A stretch of DNA of 64,000 bases from Rossellomorea vietnamensis NBRC 101237. Lineage in GTDB: Bacteria; Bacillota; Bacilli; Bacillales; Bacillaceae_B. The DNA is taken from assembly GCF_001591825.1 (NCBI RefSeq), contig NZ_BCVQ01000004.1, positions 62,001-126,000 of the forward strand, in the 5' to 3' direction. Shown in pieces: positions 55,891-63,981 of the stretch. Position 1 is the first letter of the stretch. The number at the start of each line of letters is the position of its first letter. The notes beneath the pieces were generated by a model, which saw only the letters and a list, made by a program, of their open reading frames with translations, did no database searches and was not told where the DNA came from. The position numbers and the translations under genes were made by a program.

Positions 55891-55894
55891 CAAT

Positions 55895-56461
55895 TCAGCT
55901 ACCATGAACTTTCACCTTTGGCCATTTTGTATCCCATAGTTTTTCCAGCACTCTTTTTTCATAAATGGAAGACAGAGCCTCTTTTTCTTTAAATGGTGGA
56001 GTCGGCTTAATTTGTAAAGAAATCAAGTCTTCTATCCCCCAAGGGGCTGCCAATATAAGCTCATTTTTCTCGTTCAGCTTCAGAGCAATAGCGGTGGCAG
56101 TCTCCGGAAAACGGGAAACGGCATCAATCGTGGATGTATATGGTGCTTCTCCATTTTTAATATGCATTCTTGCCTGGTTTTTCACAGACCACGGTTCGGA
56201 GGGAGCTTCCTCCTTCAATCGGGATTCTACGTATTTCTCAAATTCTTCCTCTGTATTCGAAGCATCAAAATACACGACATCAATATCAGGCAAGTTCGTT
56301 TTGTTTGAATACCTATGCAGTGTATCCCACACTTTCGTCCTGACAAAACCTGTGCAGATCCACCAATCAGGAAGGTGCAGTTTATGTGTTGTTTTAAGGA
56401 TGTCCATCATCCAGGAATCTTGTTCAACGAGCTCCAATATATCATGTGCTGATTTGATCAC
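55895..56461 (-). CDS. Nucleotidyltransferase-fold protein (DUF925/NTP_transf_6)
   Basis: A 188-aa protein: VRTKVWDTLHRYSNKTNLPDIDVVYFDA contains the aspartate pair (DIDVVYFD) of a minimal nucleotidyltransferase. GTG start 56461 after GGAGAG. Transferred group and acceptor are unknown. Ends 4 bases from a repeat element. Confidence 0.85.
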   Translation of the reverse strand: MIKSAHDILELVEQDSWMMDILKTTHKLHLPDWWICTGFVRTKVWDTLHRYSNKTNLPDIDVVYFDASNTEEEFEKYVESRLKEEAPSEPWSVKNQARMHIKNGEAPYTSTIDAVSRFPETATAIALKLNEKNELILAAPWGIEDLISLQIKPTPPFKEKEALSSIYEKRVLEKLWDTKWPKVKVHGS

Positions 56462-56572
56462 ATTCTTCTCTCCTCGTTCAATTTCTACATCCTTTTGAAG
56501 TCATTCGATTGACTTTGAATGTATGATTCATATACATTATGTATTGGTTTTAGATACAGCCGTCAATATTGT

Positions 56573-56608
56573 CAAAAAAAATGCCAGGAAGCTTTTCCTG
56601 GCATTTTT
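56573..56608 (-). terminator. Terminator of the small membrane protein gene
   Basis: AAATGCCAGGAA/TTCCTGGCATTT stem followed by TTTTTT on the minus strand. Confidence 0.9.
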
Positions 56609-56612
56609 TCTA

Positions 56613-56777
56613 TCACTGCCCACCGTTAAACCAACTGCTCGCTTTCACACGTTCTTCTTCCTGCAGTTGCCTCTCGTTTTGATTACCGGCTTCAAATGTA
56701 TTTTGGGAGAACTTACGTCTAAGAAGACCACTTATTACACCGAACACAACGGCAATTCCTATAATCCACCATAGCAT
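56613..56777 (-). CDS. Small membrane protein of unknown function
   Basis: A 54-aa protein with one helix (WWIIGIAVVFGVISGLL) and a charged C-terminal tail. ATG 56777 follows GGAGGTG by 8 bases; the longer frame to 56846 lacks a site. It lies downstream of the PBP gene on the same strand, 81 bases away. Confidence 0.65.
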   Translation of the reverse strand: MLWWIIGIAVVFGVISGLLRRKFSQNTFEAGNQNERQLQEEERVKASSWFNGGQ

Positions 56778-56857
56778 GTGCACTGCACCTCCATTAGGAA
56801 TACTTTCCTTACCTATATATACGTTTGAAAAAACGGCAGGTTTCATATTTAACAGAA

Positions 56858-59035
56858 TTATTCTTCTGTTGTTTCAGGATCTTCTATGTTTTCAAGCTCA
56901 TCGGCATTACGGACTTTCTCTTCTGTTGAAGAGTTATAGTAGCCTTGTTTTTCGTATTGCTTTTTTAGTTCGAAGTATTTGTCCATGGCCCTTTTGGCGA
57001 TGGTTTTGTTCACATACGGATCTTTGTCCTGGTGTGAATATGGGAGAACCACTGAGAATGCAACTTCAGGATTGTCATATGGTGCATAGCCGATTAATGT
57101 AGTGTTATAGGTTTCATACTGTCTTTTTTCTTCTGGACTATAGTAAAATGCTTCGGCTGTACCGGATTTAGCTGCAGCATCATATGGAGCGTTTCTAAAA
57201 TTATTGGCAGTACCTTGGCTCCCATGTGCGACCTTATAGAATCCTCTCTGCACTTGCTGGATTTGTCTTTCCGTTGCATCAATCCGATTTAATACCTTTG
57301 CATTTTTTTCATAAATTAATGGCCCTACCTTATCCCTCTCCTGACTTGGTTCCCTAACCTCTTTCATTAAGTGAGGCTCCATCCTGAAACCTCCGTTGGC
57401 GATTGTAGATGCATATTGCACAAGTTGCATGGGTGTATATAAATCATATTGACCAATGGCGAAGTCCATTAACATACCTGGTTCTCTCTTTTTTCCTTTT
57501 AACCCTTCGACTTCACCAGGCAGATCAATACCAGTTTTAACGCCAAGTCCGAACTGGCTATAGTAATTGCGCATGGTATCAAACGCTTTTGGATCCATAT
57601 CAATTGGCTGGTCCTTTCTGTATACACCACCTGCAATTTTAATTGCTGTTTTAAACATATACGCATTTGAAGAAATCTCCAGTGCATCGATATCGTTTAG
57701 GTACATGGGTCCTCTCGAAAGGTTAAACCATGATCTTTTAACGGGGGTTCCCTGTATGGCAATTGCCTCATCATACAAAACATCCCCAACATTCAACGCA
57801 CCAGTCATATACCCCGTCAACACAGTAGCACCTTTTACAGCAGATCCAACCCCATACTCAGAAGTGTACGTTCCTAATGCATAATCCTGTAATTCTGTCT
57901 TTCCGTTTTCATCCTTACCATACTTCTTTCCTACCATGGAGAGGATCTCACCTGTGTGCGGATCCATCATGACGACGAATGCGCGGTCCAGGAACGGAGA
58001 TTCCCAATATTTTGAGGCTTGTTTGCTAAGCTCTTCTTCAACAATCTTTTCAATTTCTTTCTGGAGCTGCAAGTCAATTGTCAACACAACATCCTTACCA
58101 CTATGTCCTTCGCTTACAAGCTGTGTATCAAGGACGCTACCATTTTTCGTAATGTACTCGATTTCTTCCTTTTGTCCTTTAAGTATATTTTCATACTCAG
58201 ATTCAAAATAACTCGTTCCAACCCGATCATTCAAAGCATATCCTTGAGCTTTATATTCTTTTACAAGTTCGCTTGGCAGCCCCTGTTGTGAGGTGGAAAC
58301 CCTACCCAAAACAGTCCGCAGCGTACTATCATTCACATACTTTCTTTCCCAGTCCGTAGTGACGTTCACACCGGGCATTTCAGATAATCGTTCACTCACC
58401 CTCGCCATCTCTTCCATCGATACATCTTTATTCTTGATGATCTGTGGGCTAAGGGCATATCCCGTATTGAATTCACGGAAAATTGCCAGTACTTCCTCTT
58501 CCTGTTTCGAAAAGGAGTTGATATCCTTTTCAGTGATTCTCTCAAGCTGCATTTCGTAAATTTTCTTGTTCCTCTCATCCTCCGCTAGTTCTTCATCATC
58601 TTCCAGCTTCTTTATTTCTTCTTTTGAAACAAGCTTTTCCGCTTTATCAGGATGAGTGAGAAGCCAGAAATCCTGACGGTCACGATCGGTAATCTTACCC
58701 GTATCCATTTCAATCAATTCAGCTAATTTCTCAGCGACCTTTAGCATATCTTTAGGCTTCGTCGTTTGCGTTCTCGTGTAGGTAATGGCATTCAGTGGAA
58801 CGTTGTCGACGATGACATTCCGGTATCGGTCATAGATTTTCCCTCTCGGCGGTGTTCCATTATGTGATTTGACATTTTCAGTTCTTGCGACTTCTGCTTC
58901 ATAATGGTTCCCCTGCACGATTTGTACAATTCCAAGACGAAGAATCAGAAGTGAAAATAGAAAAAAGACCGAAATAAACAATAAATTCATTCTCAATGGG
59001 ACATGGGTTTTTTTCTTTTTCTTCTTTTCCTTCAA
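56858..59035 (-). CDS. Class B penicillin-binding protein (PBP2/PbpA type)
   Basis: A 725-aa transpeptidase cross-linking peptidoglycan, needed for side-wall elongation or spore outgrowth. Short lysine-rich cytoplasmic tail, one membrane helix (about 16-36), a dimerisation domain (about 55-240) and a transpeptidase domain with SAVK (Ser398), SSN (about 456) and KSGT (about 623). Length matches B. subtilis PbpA (716 aa) and PbpH. Starts at TTG 59035 after AAAGGGG. The C-terminal tail is acidic. Confidence 0.94.
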   Translation of the reverse strand: MKEKKKKKKTHVPLRMNLLFISVFFLFSLLILRLGIVQIVQGNHYEAEVARTENVKSHNGTPPRGKIYDRYRNVIVDNVPLNAITYTRTQTTKPKDMLKVAEKLAELIEMDTGKITDRDRQDFWLLTHPDKAEKLVSKEEIKKLEDDEELAEDERNKKIYEMQLERITEKDINSFSKQEEEVLAIFREFNTGYALSPQIIKNKDVSMEEMARVSERLSEMPGVNVTTDWERKYVNDSTLRTVLGRVSTSQQGLPSELVKEYKAQGYALNDRVGTSYFESEYENILKGQKEEIEYITKNGSVLDTQLVSEGHSGKDVVLTIDLQLQKEIEKIVEEELSKQASKYWESPFLDRAFVVMMDPHTGEILSMVGKKYGKDENGKTELQDYALGTYTSEYGVGSAVKGATVLTGYMTGALNVGDVLYDEAIAIQGTPVKRSWFNLSRGPMYLNDIDALEISSNAYMFKTAIKIAGGVYRKDQPIDMDPKAFDTMRNYYSQFGLGVKTGIDLPGEVEGLKGKKREPGMLMDFAIGQYDLYTPMQLVQYASTIANGGFRMEPHLMKEVREPSQERDKVGPLIYEKNAKVLNRIDATERQIQQVQRGFYKVAHGSQGTANNFRNAPYDAAAKSGTAEAFYYSPEEKRQYETYNTTLIGYAPYDNPEVAFSVVLPYSHQDKDPYVNKTIAKRAMDKYFELKKQYEKQGYYNSSTEEKVRNADELENIEDPETTEE

Positions 59036-59356
59036 TTTGTATAACCCCTTTTAAGCTCGTATTTTACCAAAATATGATAATGTTCTAGTCCTATTTTATA
59101 GAAAATTCGACTATATTTCTACCTCTATATGGAATAAAACCCATTAATTTTACTTCGTTGGATATTGATGGTGAAGTATAGGGGTTAATATGCATATGTG
59201 TGAAGATTAACTGCGAAAAATGTCGAAGAAGGAGTATAGACAAATCGGTTCCGTTTCTTTTAGAATATAGTCGTATTCAAAGCAATAAAAATGAAACCAA
59301 AGCTCTCCTTAATGCGTAGAATTGGTAACTAGATGATTGAGAGGTTGAAGGCTGTT
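59036..59356. other. Intergenic region between divergent PBP and Spo0M-like genes
   Basis: 321 bases with no gene; contains the SigW-type promoter at 59292-59318. Confidence 0.5.
59292..59318 (+). promoter_or_regulatory. SigW-type promoter of the Spo0M-like gene
   Basis: TGAAAC (59292-59297), 17-base spacer, CGTA (59315-59318): an exact match to the extracytoplasmic-stress sigma-W consensus. Confidence 0.78.
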
Positions 59357-59737
59357 ATGTTTAGCAAACTGATGTGCAGGTTCGGAATTGGAGCTACAAA
59401 GATTGATTTGGTATTGAATAAGAAGGAGTTTCGACCAGGAGATGTCATCAAGGGTGAATATGAACTCACCGGCGGTCGGGTAGAGCAGAAATTAAAGAGG
59501 ATTGAGACAGATCTTTTACAATACGATGATAAACGTTCTTCTGTTCTTCATCAGAATACCATATTAAGCTCATCAACGATGAAAGCAAACGAACAACGCA
59601 CCATTCACTTTTCATGCCGACTTTCAGATGCATTTCCACCAAGCAGTGAGACGGTTTCTTATAAGTTCGTCACCCGACTTGTCTTTGATGATGGTGTCAA
59701 CAGCGTCGATCACGATGAATTTCAGATTCTTGTATAA
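59357..59737 (+). CDS. Half-length Spo0M-family protein
   Basis: A 126-aa protein equal to the N-terminal arrestin-like half of Spo0M (FGIGATKIDLVLNKKEFRPGDVIKGEYELTGGRVEQKLKRIE). B. subtilis Spo0M has about 258 aa; the C-terminal half is absent here and the frame stops cleanly before a terminator. ATG 59357 has GAAGG 5 bases upstream; an ATG at 59333 is also in frame. The SigW-type promoter agrees with Spo0M control by SigW. Confidence 0.82.
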   Translation: MFSKLMCRFGIGATKIDLVLNKKEFRPGDVIKGEYELTGGRVEQKLKRIETDLLQYDDKRSSVLHQNTILSSSTMKANEQRTIHFSCRLSDAFPPSSETVSYKFVTRLVFDDGVNSVDHDEFQILV

Positions 59738-59748
59738 TGATAGACATG

Positions 59749-59777
59749 TGAGCCCTTCTATTCGGAAGGGCTTTTGA
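59749..59777 (+). terminator. Terminator of the Spo0M-like gene
   Basis: GAGCCCTTC-TATTCG-GAAGGGCTTTT, perfect stem 12 bases after the stop. Confidence 0.9.
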
Positions 59778-59789
59778 GTGTTAACTAGT

Positions 59790-60503
59790 TTAATGATCTT
59801 TTCCAACCGAAAATCCTTCAAATAATCTTCCACCATGTATTTGGAGAACAGAATCGACCAGCCTCACAATTTCCATTTTGTCATCTTCCCTATAAAATTG
59901 TTCGAAAGCATATACAAATTCCTTGGCAAACTGTGGGTCATACTCATGTAATGCACGGACGATCCATTTTGAAGAGCCTATCCAATGACGATTCGATCTG
60001 AGCACAAATTCATGAAGTAATTCCCCGATTGAGTTCGCAATGAAAATACTTTCCCCTCTATTCGTCGAACCGATTAAATCATCAAGGGCATCTGTAAGAA
60101 AATATCTCTTCATCCGAACGGTTTCTGCTGACCATTCGGGAGGTCCGTCCCTCAACATATGATTCGCCTCTCGTTTGATTGTGTCGATGATTGGGTGGTC
60201 AATGAGTGGAATTCCTTCTGACACCATCTTTTGTAAGGAGGGTCGGGCCCGTTTGTAGTCCGATTGGAAATAGTGTCGGAGGGTTTTCATATTGTGAACG
60301 AATACTTCTATCGGCCATCCGTTGGAAATAAGGGATTCACGGTACTCGGTCTGGAGGTGTTCATCGATGACGACAATATCAAGATCCGATGTTGCTGTCT
60401 CTTCTCCTCTTACTACACTTCCTCCGAGAAGGGCGGCTTGACAGGTGGGAAATTGTTCATGGATGAAAAGCTTTGCGGCTTCAATCGGTGTTGGTCTTTT
60501 CAT
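59790..60503 (-). CDS. Nucleotidyltransferase-domain protein
   Basis: A 237-aa protein with the minimal nucleotidyltransferase motif LLGGSVVRGEETATSDLDIVV and a helical C-terminal domain. Substrate unknown; resembles aminoglycoside-type adenylyltransferases only in the core. A 12-base repeat lies inside at 60141-60152 (encoding RDGP). Confidence 0.85.
   Translation of the reverse strand: MKRPTPIEAAKLFIHEQFPTCQAALLGGSVVRGEETATSDLDIVVIDEHLQTEYRESLISNGWPIEVFVHNMKTLRHYFQSDYKRARPSLQKMVSEGIPLIDHPIIDTIKREANHMLRDGPPEWSAETVRMKRYFLTDALDDLIGSTNRGESIFIANSIGELLHEFVLRSNRHWIGSSKWIVRALHEYDPQFAKEFVYAFEQFYREDDKMEIVRLVDSVLQIHGGRLFEGFSVGKDH
60141..60152. repeat. Single 12-base repeat word inside the nucleotidyltransferase gene
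   Basis: Exact 14-base GAGGTCCGTCCCTC, read as TTG AGG GAC GGA CCT CCC on the coding strand. Confidence 0.95.
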
Positions 60504-60622
60504 ATGTAATCTCCGTTTCTCTTTAGAAGATGAGTTCTTTCAAGAAAAATAACACTAAATCATACCTTTCCAATGATAAATGCTTCATATGAATATACTT
60601 CCCTGTCATACAGACATGCCTT

Positions 60623-60793
60623 TCAAATGGATTCTGTAAACTCTTCTTTTTCCTTTCTACGCCCTAAACTATGTCCGATCACGATTCCTATGATCAGGAT
60701 AAACAGATAATCCGTTTCAAAACCTTCCGTGAAAAAACCTGTGATTCCCCATCCCAGGATGGCGCCAAATATGACTAAGAAAAGGGATTTCAT
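60623..60793 (-). CDS. Small membrane protein
   Basis: A 56-aa protein with two hydrophobic segments (about 3-20 and 28-43) and a basic tail (GRRKEKEEF). GGAAGG is 10 bases before the ATG. It follows the next small membrane gene by 15 bases on the same strand; likely co-transcribed. Too short for routine calling; function unknown. Confidence 0.65.
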   Translation of the reverse strand: MKSLFLVIFGAILGWGITGFFTEGFETDYLFILIIGIVIGHSLGRRKEKEEFTESI

Positions 60794-60808
60794 ATCATTT
60801 CATCCTTC

Positions 60809-61012
60809 CTAATAGAATCCGACCATCGTAAGGAGTCCGACTCCGATGATGGTGGTTAAACCGCCTGAGACCATTGCAATAAAAAGGGGTCGTATTTGTC
60901 GCGTTTCAACCCATATACTGAAGGCAACCACAATGGTGAGGATGATCCCGAAAAAAACGGCAACATATGGATTGGACGGGGCTAAAAGATCATTCCAATT
61001 CAACCAGTTCAT
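60809..61012 (-). CDS. Small membrane protein of unknown function
   Basis: A 67-aa protein with two membrane segments (about 16-36 and 43-65). AGGAGTG upstream. First of a two-gene operon of small membrane proteins. Confidence 0.7.
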   Translation of the reverse strand: MNWLNWNDLLAPSNPYVAVFFGIILTIVVAFSIWVETRQIRPLFIAMVSGGLTTIIGVGLLTMVGFY

Positions 61013-61088
61013 TCGCTACACTCCTTTAGTATGTATCTCGGCTATCTAAACATCTTTATTAATTAGTATATCAAAGGAGGACCATAAT

Positions 61089-61124
61089 ATGGGATTAATT
61101 TGTACTGTTCTGATTAGAAAGTAA
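61089..61124 (+). CDS. Putative 11-codon leader ORF
   Basis: ATG GGA ... AAG TAA encoding MGLICTVLIRK, with the best ribosome site in this stretch (AAAGGAGG, 9 bases before). It lies 110 bases upstream of the LysM-CAP gene. Could be a leader peptide or a chance frame; no supporting homology. Confidence 0.3.
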   Translation: MGLICTVLIRK

Positions 61125-61234
61125 CCGTCGAATGATCCTAGTAAAATTTACTATATGTTGATAACACGGGTTTCCCTCTATAGTGGTAACAACTACCTGT
61201 TTTAAAATTAACAGAATTATATTTCAATAGAACT

Positions 61235-61864
61235 ATGAAAACTATAAAACTTTTATCTATCTTATTGTTGTCTGTCACTTTTGTCATTGGATTTGGTCAT
61301 TCTTCCAAGGTTGCCGCTGCTGGTACCTACACGGTCTCTTATGGGGATACGATGTGGAAGATTGCCGTGAAACATCAGGTTGGAGTATCCGAGCTGATTT
61401 CAGCAAATCCCGGGATCAGTAATCCGAATATGATTTATCCTGGTCAAAGCTTAAATATCCCAGGAGCAAATGCCACTGCTGAAAGTTATACATATGAAGT
61501 AGTGAAACTCGTAAACATGGAGCGTTCAAAAGTGGGTTTACCCCCATTGAAGGAAAATTGGGAGTTGTCCCGTGTCGCTCGCTATAAGTCGGAAGACATG
61601 ATTGCGAAGAACTACTTCAGTCATACATCCCCGACATACGGATCCCCATTCCAAATGATGAAGGATTTCGGGATTTCCTACCAGGCAGCAGGAGAAAATA
61701 TTGCTGCAGGTCAAAGGACTCCATCTGAAGTGGTAGAAGCGTGGATGAACAGCGAAGGTCATAGAAAAAATATCCTCTCCCCGACTTATACAGAAATCGG
61801 AGTAGGCTATGTGAAAGGTGGATCGTACGGTCATTATTGGACTCAAATGTTCATAAAAAGATAA
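61235..61864 (+). CDS. Secreted LysM-CAP domain protein (YkwD-type)
   Basis: A 209-aa exported protein: signal peptide (cleaved near AAA), one LysM repeat (about 31-75) for wall binding, and a C-terminal CAP/SCP domain (LVNMERSKVGLPPL, YFSHTSPTYGSPFQMM, AGENIAAGQRTPSEVVEAWMNSEGHRKNILSP). Bacillus CAP-domain proteins of this form are spore or wall associated. No Shine-Dalgarno is visible before the ATG, unlike nearly every neighbour. Confidence 0.9.
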   Translation: MKTIKLLSILLLSVTFVIGFGHSSKVAAAGTYTVSYGDTMWKIAVKHQVGVSELISANPGISNPNMIYPGQSLNIPGANATAESYTYEVVKLVNMERSKVGLPPLKENWELSRVARYKSEDMIAKNYFSHTSPTYGSPFQMMKDFGISYQAAGENIAAGQRTPSEVVEAWMNSEGHRKNILSPTYTEIGVGYVKGGSYGHYWTQMFIKR

Positions 61865-61878
61865 TGAATGATAATTGT

Positions 61879-61912
61879 AGACCCTGGTACTGTACCGGGG
61901 TCTCTTTTTAAT
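61879..61912 (+). terminator. Terminator of the LysM-CAP gene
   Basis: AGACCCTGGTAC/GTACCGGGGTCT stem (G-U pair) followed by a T run. Confidence 0.88.
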
Positions 61913-61928
61913 GTTTTCCCTCTTTCAT

Positions 61929-62114
61929 CTAGTAAGTGCTGCGGCTGATTTCAAGAATAACCGTGAAACCATTGTCATATGTAGATATAACTTCTTGAAC
62001 ATAAACGGCATGCGTCCCTAAATCTTCCCTCTTATGGGTCACAATCGTTTGTAACAGGGCTGCGAGTGATTCATCTTCCCCTAACACAATATCAATAAAT
62101 TCCTGATCCTTCAT
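61929..62114 (-). CDS. Small hypothetical protein
   Basis: A 61-aa protein (KDQEFIDIVLGEDESLAALL ... VYVQEVISTYDNGFTVILEI). ATG 62114 follows GGGAGTGGGG; the longer frame to 62216 has no site. No family recognised. Confidence 0.6.
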   Translation of the reverse strand: MKDQEFIDIVLGEDESLAALLQTIVTHKREDLGTHAVYVQEVISTYDNGFTVILEISRSTY

Positions 62115-62201
62115 TTTCCCCACTCCCTTTCCTCTCTCTATACGAATATAACGTGGTTGGAGTTTCATATTTTTCAAAAAAGGTTCAAATAAATGGTAAT
62201 A

Positions 62202-62232
62202 AAAAAGAGCCAACATAATCGTTGACTCCCTC
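62202..62232 (-). terminator. Terminator of the azoreductase gene
   Basis: GAGTCAAC-GATTAT-GTTGGCTC stem followed by TTTTTT on the minus strand. Confidence 0.82.
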
Positions 62233-62237
62233 TATTA

Positions 62238-62873
62238 TTAAAATGTATGTGCTAAATCTTTTGCTCTTGCGATGGCATTTTCTTTGATTTCAGCCGCTTT
62301 ATCAGGCATGGCTGCATGTCCTTCTACAAATAATCCTTCGAATGAAGGAACGCCATAGAATTGCATCATTACTTCCAGGTAGCGGTGTCCCATTTCCATT
62401 GCGGCAGCCGGTCCCTCTGAGTAGATTCCTCCACGTGCTTGAATGTGAAGCGCTTTTTTGTCTGTCAGTAGTCCAACCGGTCCCTGCTCTGTATATTTGA
62501 AGGCTTTACCTGCAACTGACACAGAGTCAATATATGCTTTCATTACTGGAGGGAATGAGAAGTTCCAAAATGGTGTAACGAAAATATATTTATCAGCTTC
62601 GACAAACTGATCCGATAATTCACCAAGTCGGCCAACCTTTGCCTGTTCTTCTTGAGAAAGTTCTTCGAATCCTTTACCTGATTGCAGTTTGCCCCAGCCG
62701 CTGAATACGTCAGCATCGATTTGTGGGATGCTTTCCTTGTATAAGTCCAAAGTAATAACTTCGTGACCAGGATTTGCTTCTTTATACGTATCGATAAATG
62801 CCTTCCCTACAGCCATGCTGTAAGATTGTGTGTCATCGTGTGGATGTGCTGTAATATATAATACCTTCGTCAT
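62238..62873 (-). CDS. azoR: FMN-dependent NADH azoreductase
   Basis: A 211-aa flavodoxin-fold reductase of quinones and azo compounds, with the FMN site [41 protein letters not shown] and [13 protein letters not shown]. Resembles B. subtilis AzoR1/AzoR2. ATG 62873 has AAAGGGA 10 bases upstream; the open frame extends to 62924. Confidence 0.92.
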   Translation of the reverse strand: MTKVLYITAHPHDDTQSYSMAVGKAFIDTYKEANPGHEVITLDLYKESIPQIDADVFSGWGKLQSGKGFEELSQEEQAKVGRLGELSDQFVEADKYIFVTPFWNFSFPPVMKAYIDSVSVAGKAFKYTEQGPVGLLTDKKALHIQARGGIYSEGPAAAMEMGHRYLEVMMQFYGVPSFEGLFVEGHAAMPDKAAEIKENAIARAKDLAHTF

Positions 62874-63075
62874 GTTGAATCGTCCCTTTCTGAATGTAAA
62901 ATGATCCTTATCAAGGTTTTGCAATGATTTGAAATCATGTATCTCGAACCGTGATAGTTTTAATTCAAGATTAATATTATAGGATATTATCTTTAATTAC
63001 AAATAAAAAGCTTTCAGTCAAAAAAAATAAGGAATTAGTCACATGAACAAGACTGATTCCCTATTAAAAACTTAA

Positions 63076-63498
63076 TTATTTTTCAGGATATGTTTTTTGT
63101 AAAAAGGCCACAGACTGTTGAATCAATTGCTTTAACACCGATTCATCAATGTCTGCTACTTTATTTATGTACACACACGCCTTACCGGATGTATGCTTCC
63201 CGAATGACTTTAGAAGTTTCTCTCTTTCACTGTCCCCTGTGGCAAAATATAAGCTTATCTTGGCCTTTCTCGGTGAAAACCCCACTAATGGAGCATCTCC
63301 CTCGTGACCCGTTTTGTATTTATAATGATAAGAACCAAATCCGATAATACTTGGCCCCCACATCTTTGCTTCAAAGCCGGTTGTTTCGCTGAAAATATCC
63401 AGTAGCCTATAAGCATCCTCCTTTTTTTGGAGGTGATCCACTCCCTCAATAAATTCTATGACACTCGCATCATTTTGTTTCGTTTTCAATTCATACAC
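63076..63498 (-). CDS. DUF1801-domain protein
   Basis: A 140-aa protein with the DUF1801 core (YRLLDIFSETTGFEAKMWGPSIIGFGSYHYKYKTGHEGDAPLVGFSPRKAKISLYF). Small binding-type domain of unknown function. GTG 63498 lies 8 bases after AAAGGAG; the ATG at 63519 overlaps that site. Confidence 0.85.
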   Translation of the reverse strand: MYELKTKQNDASVIEFIEGVDHLQKKEDAYRLLDIFSETTGFEAKMWGPSIIGFGSYHYKYKTGHEGDAPLVGFSPRKAKISLYFATGDSEREKLLKSFGKHTSGKACVYINKVADIDESVLKQLIQQSVAFLQKTYPEK

Positions 63499-63607
63499 AT
63501 GACCAGCTCCTTTTTCCATTTCATCCTAACCCACTACTTCTCTTTTCGTCCTCGAGTTTCCTGCATAGAGTCTTATATATAGAAATGATATATGTTTCTC
63601 ATATCCG

Positions 63608-63636
63608 TTGACATCGATCCTTGTTTCAATTATGAT
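63608..63636 (+). promoter_or_regulatory. SigA-type promoter upstream of the yybP-ykoY riboswitch
   Basis: TTGACA (63608-63613), 17-base spacer, TATGAT (63631-63636), 22 bases before the aptamer. Confidence 0.85.
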
Positions 63637-63658
63637 TGTGTCATAATTTAATATTCTC

Positions 63659-63750
63659 CTAAAGGGGAGTAGCTGTAACAATAAAGTCGTCATTACAGAG
63701 TGCACGCTCTCGGCTTTATTGACAACCATGTTGTTAGCGAGACCTTTACC
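63659..63750 (+). ncRNA. yybP-ykoY (manganese) riboswitch aptamer
   Basis: The two hallmark strands are present: TAAAGGGGAGTAGC at the 5' side and GCGAGACCTTTACC at the 3' side, whose AAAGG and CCTTT pair to close P1. Between them lies AATAAAGTCGTCATTACAG ... GGCTTTATTG. This matches the Rfam yybP-ykoY class, which senses Mn2+ and usually controls Mn2+ exporters or TerC proteins. The expression platform follows. Confidence 0.88.
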
Positions 63751-63776
63751 AGTTGGTGAAGGCTTATATATGTCCA

Positions 63777-63815
63777 GAAAAGACCTTTACCTCCATTGGT
63801 AAAGGTCTTTTCTTT
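63777..63815 (+). terminator. Riboswitch expression-platform terminator
   Basis: AAAAGACCTTTACC-TCCATT-GGTAAAGGTCTTTT, a perfect stem followed by TTTATT. Its left arm repeats the aptamer 3' strand GACCTTTACC, so alternative pairing of the right arm with the aptamer strand is possible. Confidence 0.88.
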
Positions 63816-63846
63816 ATTATTTCACTCTGAAAGGAAGTAATGGACA

Positions 63847-63981
63847 ATGAAAAAATTAAAATCAAACCTCTCTCAATTAATAGAAGAAAACAAAGAAGAA
63901 ATTATTAGAAATCGACGGGAGATGGATAAAATCGAAGAAAAAATCGATAAGAAATATACTAGCAAAAAGGAGCATGCCTAA
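63847..63981 (+). CDS. FbpB-like small basic protein under Mn2+ riboswitch control
   Basis: A 44-aa basic helical protein (KKLKSNLSQLIEENKEEIIRNRREMDKIEEKIDKKY), similar in size and pattern to the FbpB family (NKEEIIRN ... IEEKID). AAGGAAG lies 9 bases before the ATG. Its TAA stop overlaps the next ATG (TAATG), so translation is coupled. Being directly behind the riboswitch, it is presumably manganese-responsive. Function unknown. Confidence 0.75.
   Translation: MKKLKSNLSQLIEENKEEIIRNRREMDKIEEKIDKKYTSKKEHA

Noticed and set aside
63842-63910. Alternative 22-codon frame starting at ATGGACAATG before the FbpB-like gene
   Set aside because: The out-of-phase FbpB-like frame has a better ribosome site, overlaps the next gene's start in a coupled manner and resembles a family.
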